DNA from: Nocardia macrotermitis
GTDB lineage: Bacteria; Actinomycetota; Actinomycetes; Mycobacteriales; Mycobacteriaceae
Direction of reading: 5' to 3'
Assembly (NCBI RefSeq): GCF_009604405.1
Contig: NZ_WEGK01000011.1
Span: forward strand, 62,001-126,000
DNA: 64,000 nt
The translations under genes and the position numbers were made by a program. The stretch's first letter is position 1. Each line of letters starts with the position of its first letter. Shown one piece after another: positions 25,165-33,382 of this stretch. Below the pieces are notes generated by a model. The model ran no database searches. It was not told the origin of the DNA and was given only the letters and a program-made list of their open reading frames with translations.

Positions 25165-26139
25165 TCAGTACGCCGGTCCCGCGATCCCGTGGTGCAGCGC
25201 CGCCACATCCGGATGTGCGCGGGTCCGCGACTTCCAGGCGTTCTCGCCGTAACTGTCGAAGATCGGGTTGTCCGGATCGGTCTCAACGCCACGCGCGTGT
25301 GGCGCCAGTTCGGGCGGTAGGTCCACGATCGGGATGCGGGCGTCGAGCCCGGGATTGAGGAAGTACGGGATCGAAACGCGGTCCGTGCCGGGTTCGGGCG
25401 CGATCACCCGGTGCCTGGTCGCGCGCAGATATCCGTTCGTGGCGACCTCGAGCAGCTCGCCGATGTTGACGATGAAAGCGCCAGGCAGCGGTGGCACATC
25501 GAGCCAGCGATCGGGTTCGATCTCCACCTGGAGTCCCCGGGATTCCGGTTCGACCAGCAGCAGCGTCAGCACACCCGAATCCTTGTGCGCGCCAACGCCC
25601 TGCGGGTTGTCGGCATTGCCCGGATAACGCACGACCTTGATCAGCGTCGCGGGTCGATCGGCGAACGCGGCGTCGAACAGATCCTCGCGCGCACCCAGCG
25701 CGGCAGCCCAGTGCCGCAACAGTCGCCGCCCGACCGCCGCCAAGGTGTCATCCCAATCCCGCAGTGCCACACGGAATTCCGGCAGCGCGGTGGGCCACAG
25801 ATTCGGCCCCTGCAACCGCCAGTAGCCCTGCGCGTCGGGCACCACGGGACGTTCGGGCCCGATATCGACCTGCTCCCGCCAATCGACCGCGCCATTGGTG
25901 AGCTCGCCCCCCAGCCGCGAGTACCCGCGGAACTGCGGACTGCGCAACTGGCTGATCTCCTGTTTCGCCTTCTGCGGCAGCGCGAAGAAGCGCCGCGCCA
26001 CCGCGAGCAACCCGTCGATCTGCCCTTGCGGCACACCATGACCGGTCAGATAGAAGAATCCGGCCTCGTGCGTCGCGGCCAGCAGCGCCGTGCGGAATTC
26101 CGCGGTGTCGGCGTCGGCGAGATCGAGAACAGGAAGCAT
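25165..26139 (-). CDS. 2-oxoglutarate/Fe(II) oxygenase, isopenicillin-N-synthase family
   Basis: A 324-aa non-haem iron oxygenase. The double-stranded beta-helix carries the facial triad His185, Asp187 (GAHKDSG) and His243 (RATRHRV), and Arg254-x-Ser256 (RVSIPYF), which binds the 2-oxoglutarate carboxylate. The N-terminal FFYLTGHGVP is the family's DIOX_N signature. Its length and layout match bacterial IPNS-like oxygenases of unknown substrate. It stands alone on the minus strand between the LysR and MFS genes. Its function may be hydroxylation or desaturation of a small molecule; nothing in the context fixes the substrate. Confidence 0.9.
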   Translation of the reverse strand: MLPVLDLADADTAEFRTALLAATHEAGFFYLTGHGVPQGQIDGLLAVARRFFALPQKAKQEISQLRSPQFRGYSRLGGELTNGAVDWREQVDIGPERPVVPDAQGYWRLQGPNLWPTALPEFRVALRDWDDTLAAVGRRLLRHWAAALGAREDLFDAAFADRPATLIKVVRYPGNADNPQGVGAHKDSGVLTLLLVEPESRGLQVEIEPDRWLDVPPLPGAFIVNIGELLEVATNGYLRATRHRVIAPEPGTDRVSIPYFLNPGLDARIPIVDLPPELAPHARGVETDPDNPIFDSYGENAWKSRTRAHPDVAALHHGIAGPAY

Positions 26140-26219
26140 AGGCCCACTGTCGCCGATCTGCCTGGCCCGCGCACGCGTCTGCGCGCCTTGTATACGCGAT
26201 TACAGAAACTCTTCAGACC

Positions 26220-27914
26220 TCATTCGGCGGTGTGCGGGGCGGCGGGCGGGCGTCCGCGCAGCAGGGAGGCCAGCGCGCTGATCAGCGCCATGATCGCCGC
26301 GGTGGTGAAGACGATCACCAGACCGTGGTGGAACGGGCCGGAGACCAGCTGTGGGAAGAACGTCGTCCCGGTCAGCGCGTCGGCGCTCGCCGGGGGCAGG
26401 CTGTTCAACACGCCGGGTCCGAGCAGGTGCGCGATCGGGTTGTTACCCAGGAACGCCGAGAACAGGCTGCTGACCGGCGGCAACGCGGCGAGTTGATCGG
26501 CGGTGCCCGCGGGCACACCGTGCGATTGCAGCCCGCTCGACAGCGCGTGCGGCAGACCCGAGGCCAGGCCGCTGATCATCAGCGAGAAGAACACCCCGAT
26601 CGACAGCGCGGTACCCGAATTCTGAAGTGTGGCACGCATTCCCGAGGCCACCCCGCGTCGCGCGGCGGGCACGCTGCTCATGATCGAGGAGGTGTTCGGC
26701 GCGGAGAACATGCCCTGCCCGAAACCGCTGGCCAGAATCAGCAGCGCGAACAACGGATACGGGAACACCACCGGCAACGCGATCAACCCGAGGAACGACG
26801 CGGCCACGATGAGCAGTCCGGTGGTCGCGAAAAGCCTTGCGCCGTAACGATCGGACAGATATCCGCACAGCGGCCCGGCGAGCAGGAAGCCGGCGGTCAG
26901 CGGCAGCATGTAGATCCCGGCCCACAGCGGCGTCGACTCGTAGGAGTAGCCGTGCAGCGGCAGCCAGATCCCCTGCAACCAGATGATCAACATGAATTGC
27001 AGGCCGCCGCGGGCGATCGAAACCAGCAGCGCGGCAAGGTTTCCCGCCGCGAAGGCGCGAATGCGGAACAGTCCGAGCTGGAACATCGGCTGCCGCACCC
27101 GGGTCTCGATGACGCAGAACGCGCCCAGCAGCACCACCCCGGTCGTCAACGCCGCGATCACCCACGGATTGCTCCAACCGGTCGCATGCCGCCCGTACGG
27201 CTGGATGCCGTAGGTGATGGCCGCCAGGATGACGCTGGTGCCGATGGTGAACGTCGCGGTACCGGCCCAGTCCACCCGCGCGGGCTGCCGCGCGCCGATC
27301 TCCCGCAGACTCCGATACGACCACACTGTGCCCACGATCCCGACCGGAACGCTCACCCAGAACACCGCATGCCAGTCGATCGCCGCCAGCACACCGCCGG
27401 CGAGCAGCCCCAGGAACTGACCGGCCAACGCGGTGATCTGGTTGACGCCCAACGCCATTCCGCGCTGCCGGGCCGGAAACGCGTCGGTCAGAATGGCCGC
27501 CGAATTACCGGTGAGCATGGCCCCGCCGAATGCCTGCACCATCCGCCACCCGATCAACCACATCGCCCCGCCGGACCCGTGCATCGGATCCATCGACAGG
27601 GCCAGTGAGGCGAGCGAGAAGACCACGAACCCCGCGTTGTAGATCCGCACCCGCCCGAACATGTCGCCGAACCGGCCGAGCGTGACGACCATGACGGCCG
27701 AGACCAGCAGGTAGCCCAGGATCATCCAGAGCAGGTAGCCGATATTGCCAGCCGCCAGCGGATCCAGGCCGATGCCCCGGAAGATCGCGGGGAGCGAGAT
27801 GATGACGATGGAGGCGTCCAGCGAGGCGATGAGCACACCGAGGGTGGTGTTCGACAACGCCACCCACTTGTACCGGCCGCCGACTTCTGGTCGCTGTAAT
27901 TCGGTGGTGCTCAT
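26220..27914 (-). CDS. DHA2-type MFS drug/solute exporter
   Basis: A 564-aa integral membrane protein of the DHA2 (14-TM) major facilitator family. Motif A (GRFGDMFGRVR) follows TM2, and motif C-like glycine-rich TM5 (ALAGQFLGLLAGGVLA) marks an antiporter. A large extracytoplasmic loop near residues 455-525 precedes the last TM segment. The N-terminal D-S-S-I... drug-binding stretch is SLDASIVIISLPAI. It is translationally coupled by an ATGA overlap to the MarR gene upstream, the standard arrangement for a substrate-inducible efflux pump. Confidence 0.92.
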   Translation of the reverse strand: MSTTELQRPEVGGRYKWVALSNTTLGVLIASLDASIVIISLPAIFRGIGLDPLAAGNIGYLLWMILGYLLVSAVMVVTLGRFGDMFGRVRIYNAGFVVFSLASLALSMDPMHGSGGAMWLIGWRMVQAFGGAMLTGNSAAILTDAFPARQRGMALGVNQITALAGQFLGLLAGGVLAAIDWHAVFWVSVPVGIVGTVWSYRSLREIGARQPARVDWAGTATFTIGTSVILAAITYGIQPYGRHATGWSNPWVIAALTTGVVLLGAFCVIETRVRQPMFQLGLFRIRAFAAGNLAALLVSIARGGLQFMLIIWLQGIWLPLHGYSYESTPLWAGIYMLPLTAGFLLAGPLCGYLSDRYGARLFATTGLLIVAASFLGLIALPVVFPYPLFALLILASGFGQGMFSAPNTSSIMSSVPAARRGVASGMRATLQNSGTALSIGVFFSLMISGLASGLPHALSSGLQSHGVPAGTADQLAALPPVSSLFSAFLGNNPIAHLLGPGVLNSLPPASADALTGTTFFPQLVSGPFHHGLVIVFTTAAIMALISALASLLRGRPPAAPHTAE

Positions 27915-28354
27915 AGTCTTTCGGCAAGCCTCTCCAACAGCGGGATCGCATCGAGCAACCGGCGGCGCTCATCGGTGGTGAACTCCGCGGTGAGTACCTG
28001 ACTGATGCGCTGAGTGGACTCGGAACGCCGATCGTCCAGGATGCCGCGCCCGGTGGCGGTCGCCGACATCACCACCCGGCGGCCGTCCTGCGCGTCGGGC
28101 CGCCGGGCGACCAGTCCGCGATCCTCCAACGCGGCCAGCGTCGTCCCCATGGCCTGCGGCCGCACCCGCTCCAACTCGGCCAACGCCCCCGGTGTCGCGG
28201 GCCCCTGCCGATCCAGCCGGGCCAGCACCGACGCCTCCGACAGCGTCAGCTCGCCCGTCGCATGCCCCTGTCGCAGCCGCCGCGTGATCCGTCCGACCGC
28301 GAGTCGCAGCCGAGCGGCCCCGCCGCACAACTCCGCGCCGTCTCCCTCGTCCAT
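27911..28354 (-). CDS. MarR family transcriptional regulator of the adjacent exporter
   Basis: A 147-aa winged-helix repressor. The start chosen is the ATG at 28354, which gives the usual MarR length. The HTH is at about residues 34-75 (LTLSEASVLARLDRQGPATPGALAEL-RVRPQAMG) and the wing contains the D-x-R-D-like RRPDAQDGRRVV. A dimerisation helix pair closes the protein. It overlaps the exporter start by four bases and should repress its own operon until a ligand, probably the exporter's substrate, binds. The AT-rich stretch 28358-28385 upstream, with CTAACAATAGACTGATAAATA-like sequence, is the likely promoter/operator. Confidence 0.9.
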   Translation of the reverse strand: MDEGDGAELCGGAARLRLAVGRITRRLRQGHATGELTLSEASVLARLDRQGPATPGALAELERVRPQAMGTTLAALEDRGLVARRPDAQDGRRVVMSATATGRGILDDRRSESTQRISQVLTAEFTTDERRRLLDAIPLLERLAERL

Positions 28355-28471
28355 GATGCTAACAATAGACTGATAAATATGGGTTGAAGAATTTTCCCGC
28401 GAAAATCCTGGTGGGGGCGGGTTCGTGTGGTGAGCGACTCGCCCGCCGTGCGTCGGTAGGCTGCGAAAGCG

Positions 28472-29242
28472 ATGAACCACGACGCCGACCGGCCGAGCGA
28501 GGGCGTATCCCCGGTCACGAACGGCTATATCCGTGACGTTCGGATCGCGGCCGTGCCGGACCCCGGTCGATATCCGTTCAGTCTGCCCGCGGTGCGTTAC
28601 CTGGCGCGGCACGGACCGCTGTCGCTGTCGGGAGGCGTCACATTCCTGGTGGGGGAGAACGGAAGTGGCAAATCGACGGTGCTCGAGGCGATCGCCGTCG
28701 CTGCGGGTATGAACCCCGAAGGAGGGAGCCAGAACTACCGGTTCGCGACCCGATCCACCGAATCCTCGCTGGGGCAGCACCTGACGCTCAGATGGGGTCT
28801 CGACAAGCCGCGGACCCGGTTCTTCCTGCGCGCCGAGACGTACTACAACGTGGCCACCGAGACCGAGCGGCTCGGGCCGGTGCAGGTGGCGGCGTTCGGC
28901 GGGGTGTCGCCGCACCATCGTTCGCACGGTGAATCCTTCGTGGACCTGATGGTGCACCGCTTCCACCCGCGCGGGCTGTACCTGCTGGACGAGCCCGAGG
29001 CCGCGCTGTCGCCGCAAGGGTGCCTGGCCGTCCTGACCCGCCTGGCCGAACTCGTCGACCAGCGGTGTCAGATCGTCGTGGCCACCCACTCGCCGATTCT
29101 GCTGGCGTTACCCGGTGCCACCATCTACGAGTTCGCCGAGGACGGGACGATCGGCGCCGTCTCCTACGACAACGCCCTGCCGGTCCGGTTGACCAGGGAT
29201 TTCCTAGCGGATCCGAACCGGTACCTACGCCACCTCATGTGA
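28472..29242 (+). CDS. AAA-family ATPase with ABC-type nucleotide-binding fold
   Basis: A 256-aa soluble ATPase of the COG3910/RecF-like group. Walker A is GENGSGKST at residues 61-69, Walker B is LYLLDEPEAALS near 170-181 and the switch His is in VATHSPIL near 206. An ABC signature-like region is weakly seen at the start of the D-E-P-E segment. No membrane domain partner is adjacent, and the protein is short, so it is unlikely to be a transporter subunit. Family members have no settled function. It stands alone between divergent marR and convergent hydrolase genes. Confidence 0.85.
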   Translation: MNHDADRPSEGVSPVTNGYIRDVRIAAVPDPGRYPFSLPAVRYLARHGPLSLSGGVTFLVGENGSGKSTVLEAIAVAAGMNPEGGSQNYRFATRSTESSLGQHLTLRWGLDKPRTRFFLRAETYYNVATETERLGPVQVAAFGGVSPHHRSHGESFVDLMVHRFHPRGLYLLDEPEAALSPQGCLAVLTRLAELVDQRCQIVVATHSPILLALPGATIYEFAEDGTIGAVSYDNALPVRLTRDFLADPNRYLRHLM

Positions 29243-29259
29243 TTTCGCAGGTCCGGCCG

Positions 29260-30306
29260 TCAGCGGTGGGCGCTCAGCTTGGCGACATCGGTTATGGCCG
29301 TGGCGAATTCGGTGGGGGCTTCCTGGGGGACGTTGTGGCCGATGCCGTTGAGGACGCGGTGGTCGTAGGGGCCGGTGAAGAGGGGCCGGTAGGCGGTGCC
29401 TGACTTGGCGGGGCCGTCGAAATCGCTGCTGAGGGTGATGGTGGGGACGGTGATGACGGGTTTGGCGGCCAGGCGGCGTTCGTCGTCGTCGTACTGGGGC
29501 TCGCCGGGGGCCAGGCCCAAGCGCCAGCGGTAGTTGTGGATGACGATGTCGACGTGGTCGGGGTTGTCGAAGGAGGCGGCGGTCAGATCGTAGGTGGAGT
29601 CGGCGAAATGCCAATCGGGGGAGGCGATTTGCCAGATCTGGCGGTTGAAGTCCTTGGTGTACTTGCGATATCCGAGTTCGCCACGCTGGGTGCTGAAGTA
29701 GTACTGGTACCACCAGCCGTATTCGGCTGTGGGCGGGAGTGGTTCGGCCTGGGCGGCGACATTGGTGATGAGATAGCCGCTGACCGCGACCAGTGCCGTG
29801 CAGCGCTGCGGCCAGAGGGCGGCCACGATATCGGCGGTGCGAGCGCCCCAGTCGTAGCCGCCGAGGATCGCGGACGGGATGTTCAGCGCGTCCATCAGGG
29901 CGATGACGTCGCGGGCGACCGCTGCCTGCTGGCCGTTGCGCATCGCGGTCGGGGACAGGAACCGGGTGGAGCCGTAGCCGCGCAGATACGGGACGATCAC
30001 CCGCATGCCCTGTGCGGCCAGCAGGGCCGAGACGTCGGCGTACGCGTGGATGTCGTACGGCCAGCCGTGCAGCAGGATGACCGGTGTGCCGTCGGCCGGA
30101 CCCGCCTCCGCATAACCGATGTTCAGGACCCCGGCGTTCACCTGCTTGATCGGGCCGAGCGTGTGCTGCGGCGCGGCCGGGGCCGTACCGGTGGCGGTGG
30201 GGGTGGCGCCGCTGTGCCGGGCGGAGGTTCCGCAGGCCACCAGCGCTGCCGTGCCCGCCGCGACACTGGTGAAGCGGGCGAAATCCCTTCGGCTGAAACC
30301 GGTCAC
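29260..30306 (-). CDS. Exported epoxide-hydrolase-like alpha/beta hydrolase (Tat, lipobox)
   Basis: A 348-aa exported hydrolase. The GTG start at 30306 follows GGAAGGAAG. The signal SRRDFARFTSVAAGTAALVAC (residues 5-25) combines a twin-arginine motif with a lipobox ending at Cys25. The nucleophile elbow is GGYDWGA, with Asp rather than Ser, as in epoxide hydrolases and haloalkane dehalogenases; the oxyanion strand has LLHGWPYDIH and the catalytic His lies in GIGHNVPQEAP. It is divergent from a LysR gene with a LysR-type box between them, so it is likely regulated by it. Anchored outside the membrane, it could detoxify epoxides or process lipids (inference). Confidence 0.87.
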   Translation of the reverse strand: MTGFSRRDFARFTSVAAGTAALVACGTSARHSGATPTATGTAPAAPQHTLGPIKQVNAGVLNIGYAEAGPADGTPVILLHGWPYDIHAYADVSALLAAQGMRVIVPYLRGYGSTRFLSPTAMRNGQQAAVARDVIALMDALNIPSAILGGYDWGARTADIVAALWPQRCTALVAVSGYLITNVAAQAEPLPPTAEYGWWYQYYFSTQRGELGYRKYTKDFNRQIWQIASPDWHFADSTYDLTAASFDNPDHVDIVIHNYRWRLGLAPGEPQYDDDERRLAAKPVITVPTITLSSDFDGPAKSGTAYRPLFTGPYDHRVLNGIGHNVPQEAPTEFATAITDVAKLSAHR

Positions 30307-30412
30307 GGTCGATCTTCCTTCCGGGTGGTGGGTGCGCCGTGGTCGGCGCTGTTGGAACTCATCACACCCCACCTGGCGTGATCGAGTCCAACGATTGCGT
30401 CTGATCCGAGTC

Positions 30413-30427
30413 ATCAATCGAATTGAT
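30413..30427. promoter_or_regulatory. LysR-type T-N11-A box
   Basis: The 15-bp inverted repeat ATCAAT-CGA-ATTGAT has the T-N11-A layout (30414/30426) expected for a LysR-family binding site. It lies 11 bp upstream of the LysR gene start and about 107 bp upstream of the divergent hydrolase start, so it suits autorepression and divergent activation. Confidence 0.65.
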
Positions 30428-30438
30428 AACCTGAGCTG

Positions 30439-31335
30439 ATGGAGTTACGGCAGGTCGAGCACTTCCTCGCGGTTGCGGAGGAGATGAGCTTCTCGCGCGC
30501 CACCGAGCGTGCGCATGTGGTGCAGTCGGCGCTGTCGGCGTCGATCGCGAAGCTCGAGCGGGAATTGGGGGTGCGGCTGTTCGATCGGTCGCGGCAGCAG
30601 ATCCGGCTCACCGCGGCGGGGGAGCGTTTCCGGGGGCACGCCTACGAGGTGTTGCGGGCGACTCGCGCGGCCGCGGAATCGGTGGTGGAGTTCCGTGGAA
30701 CATTATCCGGCACAGTCGATTTCGGGGCGCTCATCTCGTACGGGCCGTTGGATGTGGCGGGTGCGCTCGGCGAATTCCATCGGGCGCATCCGTTCGTGCG
30801 GCTGCGGTTGCGGCTGAGCCAGGCCGGTGCCTCGGCCTACCTGTCCGCGCTGGTGGAGGGTTCGCTGGATCTGGCCCTGGTCTCGAAGCCGAATCGTTTT
30901 CCGCCGCAACTGGATCTACGCCTGCTGTTCGAGGAGCCGATGGTCTTCGTCTGCCGCCCCGACCACCCCCTCGCCGACCGCGCCCGCCTCGACGTGGCCG
31001 GACTCGCCGAGGAGGAACTCGTCGGCTTCCCACCGGAATTCGGCCTGCGCCGCCTGATGGACGAGGCATTCCACGTCGCCGGTGCGCGCCCGCAGACCCG
31101 ATACGAGGTCCCCGCCGGATACGCCGCCATCGCCGAACTCGTCGCCAACGGCCTCGGCACCGCATTCATGCCCTTGTCCGAGGCCCGCCGCTTCCCCTCG
31201 CTCCGGCCGGTCGAACTCACCGACCAGATCCTCTGGCGCGTCTACCTGGCCGCCCCGCCTCCCGACCAGATGACACCGGCCGCAACACGTCTGGCGGATA
31301 CTCTGCTCGATGCTGCTGCCCGACAGCAGGATTGA
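30439..31335 (+). CDS. LysR family transcriptional regulator
   Basis: A 298-aa LysR regulator: winged HTH at residues 1-60 (MELRQVEHFLAVAEEMSFSRATERAHVVQSALSASI), linker helix, and effector domain 90-290 (FEEPMVFVCRPDHPLADRARLDVAGLAEEELVGFP). The sequence resembles the CynR/GltC-like group. It is divergent from the Tat-exported hydrolase gene, with a perfect LysR box in the 132-bp region between them, so it very probably controls that gene. The ribosome-binding site is poor, which suits low expression. Confidence 0.9.
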   Translation: MELRQVEHFLAVAEEMSFSRATERAHVVQSALSASIAKLERELGVRLFDRSRQQIRLTAAGERFRGHAYEVLRATRAAAESVVEFRGTLSGTVDFGALISYGPLDVAGALGEFHRAHPFVRLRLRLSQAGASAYLSALVEGSLDLALVSKPNRFPPQLDLRLLFEEPMVFVCRPDHPLADRARLDVAGLAEEELVGFPPEFGLRRLMDEAFHVAGARPQTRYEVPAGYAAIAELVANGLGTAFMPLSEARRFPSLRPVELTDQILWRVYLAAPPPDQMTPAATRLADTLLDAAARQQD

Positions 31336-31711
31336 TGTTTCGGCGGCAGTTCGCATTTCGGTTGGTCGGATTGTGTCGAACATAGTGGAACGTTCCAGTT
31401 CTCGAATTATGGATTATTGCAACATGATTCGGTTATAGTCGGGTATCGCCGCACCGGACGAACCAGGTATGCGCTGGTAGAGAGCGCATTGCGATCTGGG
31501 GTTTCGGTGTGAATTGTTCGGGGCATCGCGGCTCGATTCGGTGGGTCGGCGGTGTCGGGTGCTGGTGTCAGCACAGCATCGGTTCTCAATCGGGATCGGC
31601 AGGAATGAGAACTCTGCTGCGATTGCCGGGAAGTGCCAGGAAAGAACTCGCTTTCGGAGTCGAACCGGCTCCATTTCCCATTCGGCGTTACTCGATTTTC
31701 AGGAGGATCCT
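31336..31711 (+). other. AT-richer non-coding region upstream of the Scr1/DUF397 genes
   Basis: About 375 bp without a credible gene. It is visibly lower in G+C than its neighbours, particularly 31366-31450, and contains AT-rich promoter-like sequence (for example TTGCAA near 31417 and TATAGT near 31434), though the spacing between them is too short for one promoter. It ends in AGGAGG at 31701-31706, the ribosome-binding site of the next gene. The composition shift suggests the following genes arrived by transfer. Confidence 0.45.
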
Positions 31712-32686
31712 GTGACCAACACCGAGGACACGGCCAATACCGAAGACAGGATGAGCAGCGAAAACGTGGCCGACAGTGCGGATCTCGCCGACGACGGCGG
31801 TCCCGCGTCGACGCTTCCGCGGCGTCAGCTCGGACGGTTCCTGCGCGATAGTCGGGATGCCACCGGATTCACGATCGCCCGCGCGGCGAAGCAAGCTGAC
31901 CTGTCCAGGGCTGTGTTGCAGCGTATCGAGACCGGGCAGGTGCAGAAGATCAGTCAGCCAGTTGTCCAGGCGTTGTGCGCGTTGTACGACGTGAGTCCCG
32001 AAGAGACCGATGCCGCAGTCGATCTCGCTGCACAGGCGCGGGCGAACAGTTGGCACCACATCTACGGTGGGATGTTCAGCAGTGCGTTCAATATGTATCT
32101 CGGGCTGGAGTCTGCGGCGCGGCGATTGACGACCTGCCAAGAGCAGTGCATCCCAGGGCTTTTGCAGACTGCGGACTATGCGCGAGCGGTTATCGGCGCG
32201 TCTCCCTTGTTCTCCAGCAAGGAGGAAATCGATCGTCGCGTGGAGTTCCGAATGAAGCGGCAGGCGCTGATCATGCGCAGGACCAGCCCGATCGAATTGG
32301 ATGCGGTACTGCATATTTCGGCTCTCTACCGTGTAGTCGGCGGATCGCGCACGATGTCTGCGGCACTGCGTGAATTGGCCGAGCGGTCCAAGCGGCCGAA
32401 CATCACGATCCGGATCCAGCCGTTCAGTGCCGGTCAGACGTGGGGAATCCCGCACAGCTCGTTCATGATCATGGACTTCGACCGCAATCCGATGGGCGAG
32501 CCCGTCGAGCCTCCAGTGGTTTTCATCGATGGCGGTGCTGCACCGGATGTCTATATCGAGAAACCAGACGAGATACGACGGTATCGTGAACTTGCTGCGG
32601 CCATCCAAGCTACTTGCCTGGGTGAGGTGGAAAGCAGAATCCTGTTGCGGCAGGTGGCGAAGGAGCACGAGCGCAATGAACGATGA
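31712..32686 (+). CDS. Scr1-type helix-turn-helix (XRE) regulator with DUF5753 domain
   Basis: A 324-aa regulator beginning at a GTG five bases after AGGAGG. An acidic leader (1-34) precedes an XRE HTH at about 38-95 (LGRFLRDSRDATGFTIARAAKQADLSRAVLQRIETG), and the rest is DUF5753 (about 115-315; PGLLQTADYARAVIGA and RRVEFRMKRQALI). This is the architecture of Streptomyces Scr1/WhiJ-type proteins, found only in actinomycetes and always near DUF397 partners. Its stop overlaps the start of the DUF397 gene by 11 bases. The pair probably acts as a regulatory switch; targets are unknown. Confidence 0.9.
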   Translation: MTNTEDTANTEDRMSSENVADSADLADDGGPASTLPRRQLGRFLRDSRDATGFTIARAAKQADLSRAVLQRIETGQVQKISQPVVQALCALYDVSPEETDAAVDLAAQARANSWHHIYGGMFSSAFNMYLGLESAARRLTTCQEQCIPGLLQTADYARAVIGASPLFSSKEEIDRRVEFRMKRQALIMRRTSPIELDAVLHISALYRVVGGSRTMSAALRELAERSKRPNITIRIQPFSAGQTWGIPHSSFMIMDFDRNPMGEPVEPPVVFIDGGAAPDVYIEKPDEIRRYRELAAAIQATCLGEVESRILLRQVAKEHERNER

Positions 32687-32882
32687 TCTATCAACAACGA
32701 AGTGGTTCAAGAGCACACACAGCGAGACCAGCGCGAACTGTGTCGAGGTGGCGTGGCTCGAGCAGGGCAGGGTCGGCATCCGAGACTCGAAGACCCCGAC
32801 CGGCCCAGCACTGACTTTCGCACCCGCCGACTGGGACGCCTTCATCGCGTCCACACAGGACGGCGATCTCAACCACTCCTGA
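32676..32882 (+). CDS. DUF397 small protein, partner of the Scr1-type regulator
   Basis: A 68-aa protein. The ATG at 32676 has AGGAG at 32661-32665 and lies inside the end of the regulator gene. It shows the DUF397 pattern: KWFKSTHSETSANCVEVAW, followed by GRVGIRDSKTPTGPALTFAPADWDAFI. Proteins of this family are the Scr2/BldB-associated partners of Scr1-like HTH proteins and are thought to modulate them, in some ways like an antitoxin. Only two bases separate it from the lipoprotein gene downstream. Confidence 0.9.
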   Translation: MNDDLSTTKWFKSTHSETSANCVEVAWLEQGRVGIRDSKTPTGPALTFAPADWDAFIASTQDGDLNHS

Positions 32883-32884
32883 CC

Positions 32885-33322
32885 ATGGCGGGGATGCATA
32901 TCCGTTGCTTCGGAGCGGCCGGGTTGTGCCTCCTCGTCGTATCGCTAATCGGTTGCGAGGCTTCACCATCGGCGATTCTGAAGAGCGTGTCGACGTGTGG
33001 TCGTTTCGCCATCCCCGGCACCGCGAAGTTGATCTCCCACATCGATGACAGCCACTTCCGCTCGCAAACTTGGGAAGTGGTGGTCGATATGCCCGTAGGA
33101 GAGCTATCGGAGTTCGAATCCCGTTCCGAGCTGGGCAGTTTCGAGCCGGGAGTCCCCGCGGACTGGCGACAGAAGTATTGGCGCGGTCTCGAAGAGTCCT
33201 CGGTGCTCCAACAGAACAGCGGCAACGAGCACTCACCCCCGCCCGGCTACCCAGCGCGGTGGGTGGTCGTCCACAACAGCGGCGAGAACACCCGCCGCGT
33301 GTTCATCCGCGCCGAATGCTGA
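32885..33322 (+). CDS. Small lipoprotein of unknown function
   Basis: A 145-aa protein with a lipoprotein signal: basic start, hydrophobic stretch and lipobox SLIGC with Cys24, followed by EASPS. Translation may begin at 32885 or at the Met codon at 32894. The mature part has one further Cys near the start and one at the end (AEC), which could pair. No known domain is recognised. It directly follows the DUF397 gene, so it may be part of the same transcript and be a target or sensor of the Scr1-type switch (inference). Confidence 0.65.
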   Translation: MAGMHIRCFGAAGLCLLVVSLIGCEASPSAILKSVSTCGRFAIPGTAKLISHIDDSHFRSQTWEVVVDMPVGELSEFESRSELGSFEPGVPADWRQKYWRGLEESSVLQQNSGNEHSPPPGYPARWVVVHNSGENTRRVFIRAEC

Positions 33323-33382
33323 TGCGGTAGAAGAGCGTTCGCTGTGAAAGTGCGGCAGCGGGAACTCGCGCTGGATCGAGGT

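Noticed and set aside
31336..31711. tRNA or small RNA gene in the AT-rich gap
   Set aside because: I could not fold a cloverleaf or find a TTCGA-type T-loop with matching stems; composition alone is not enough.
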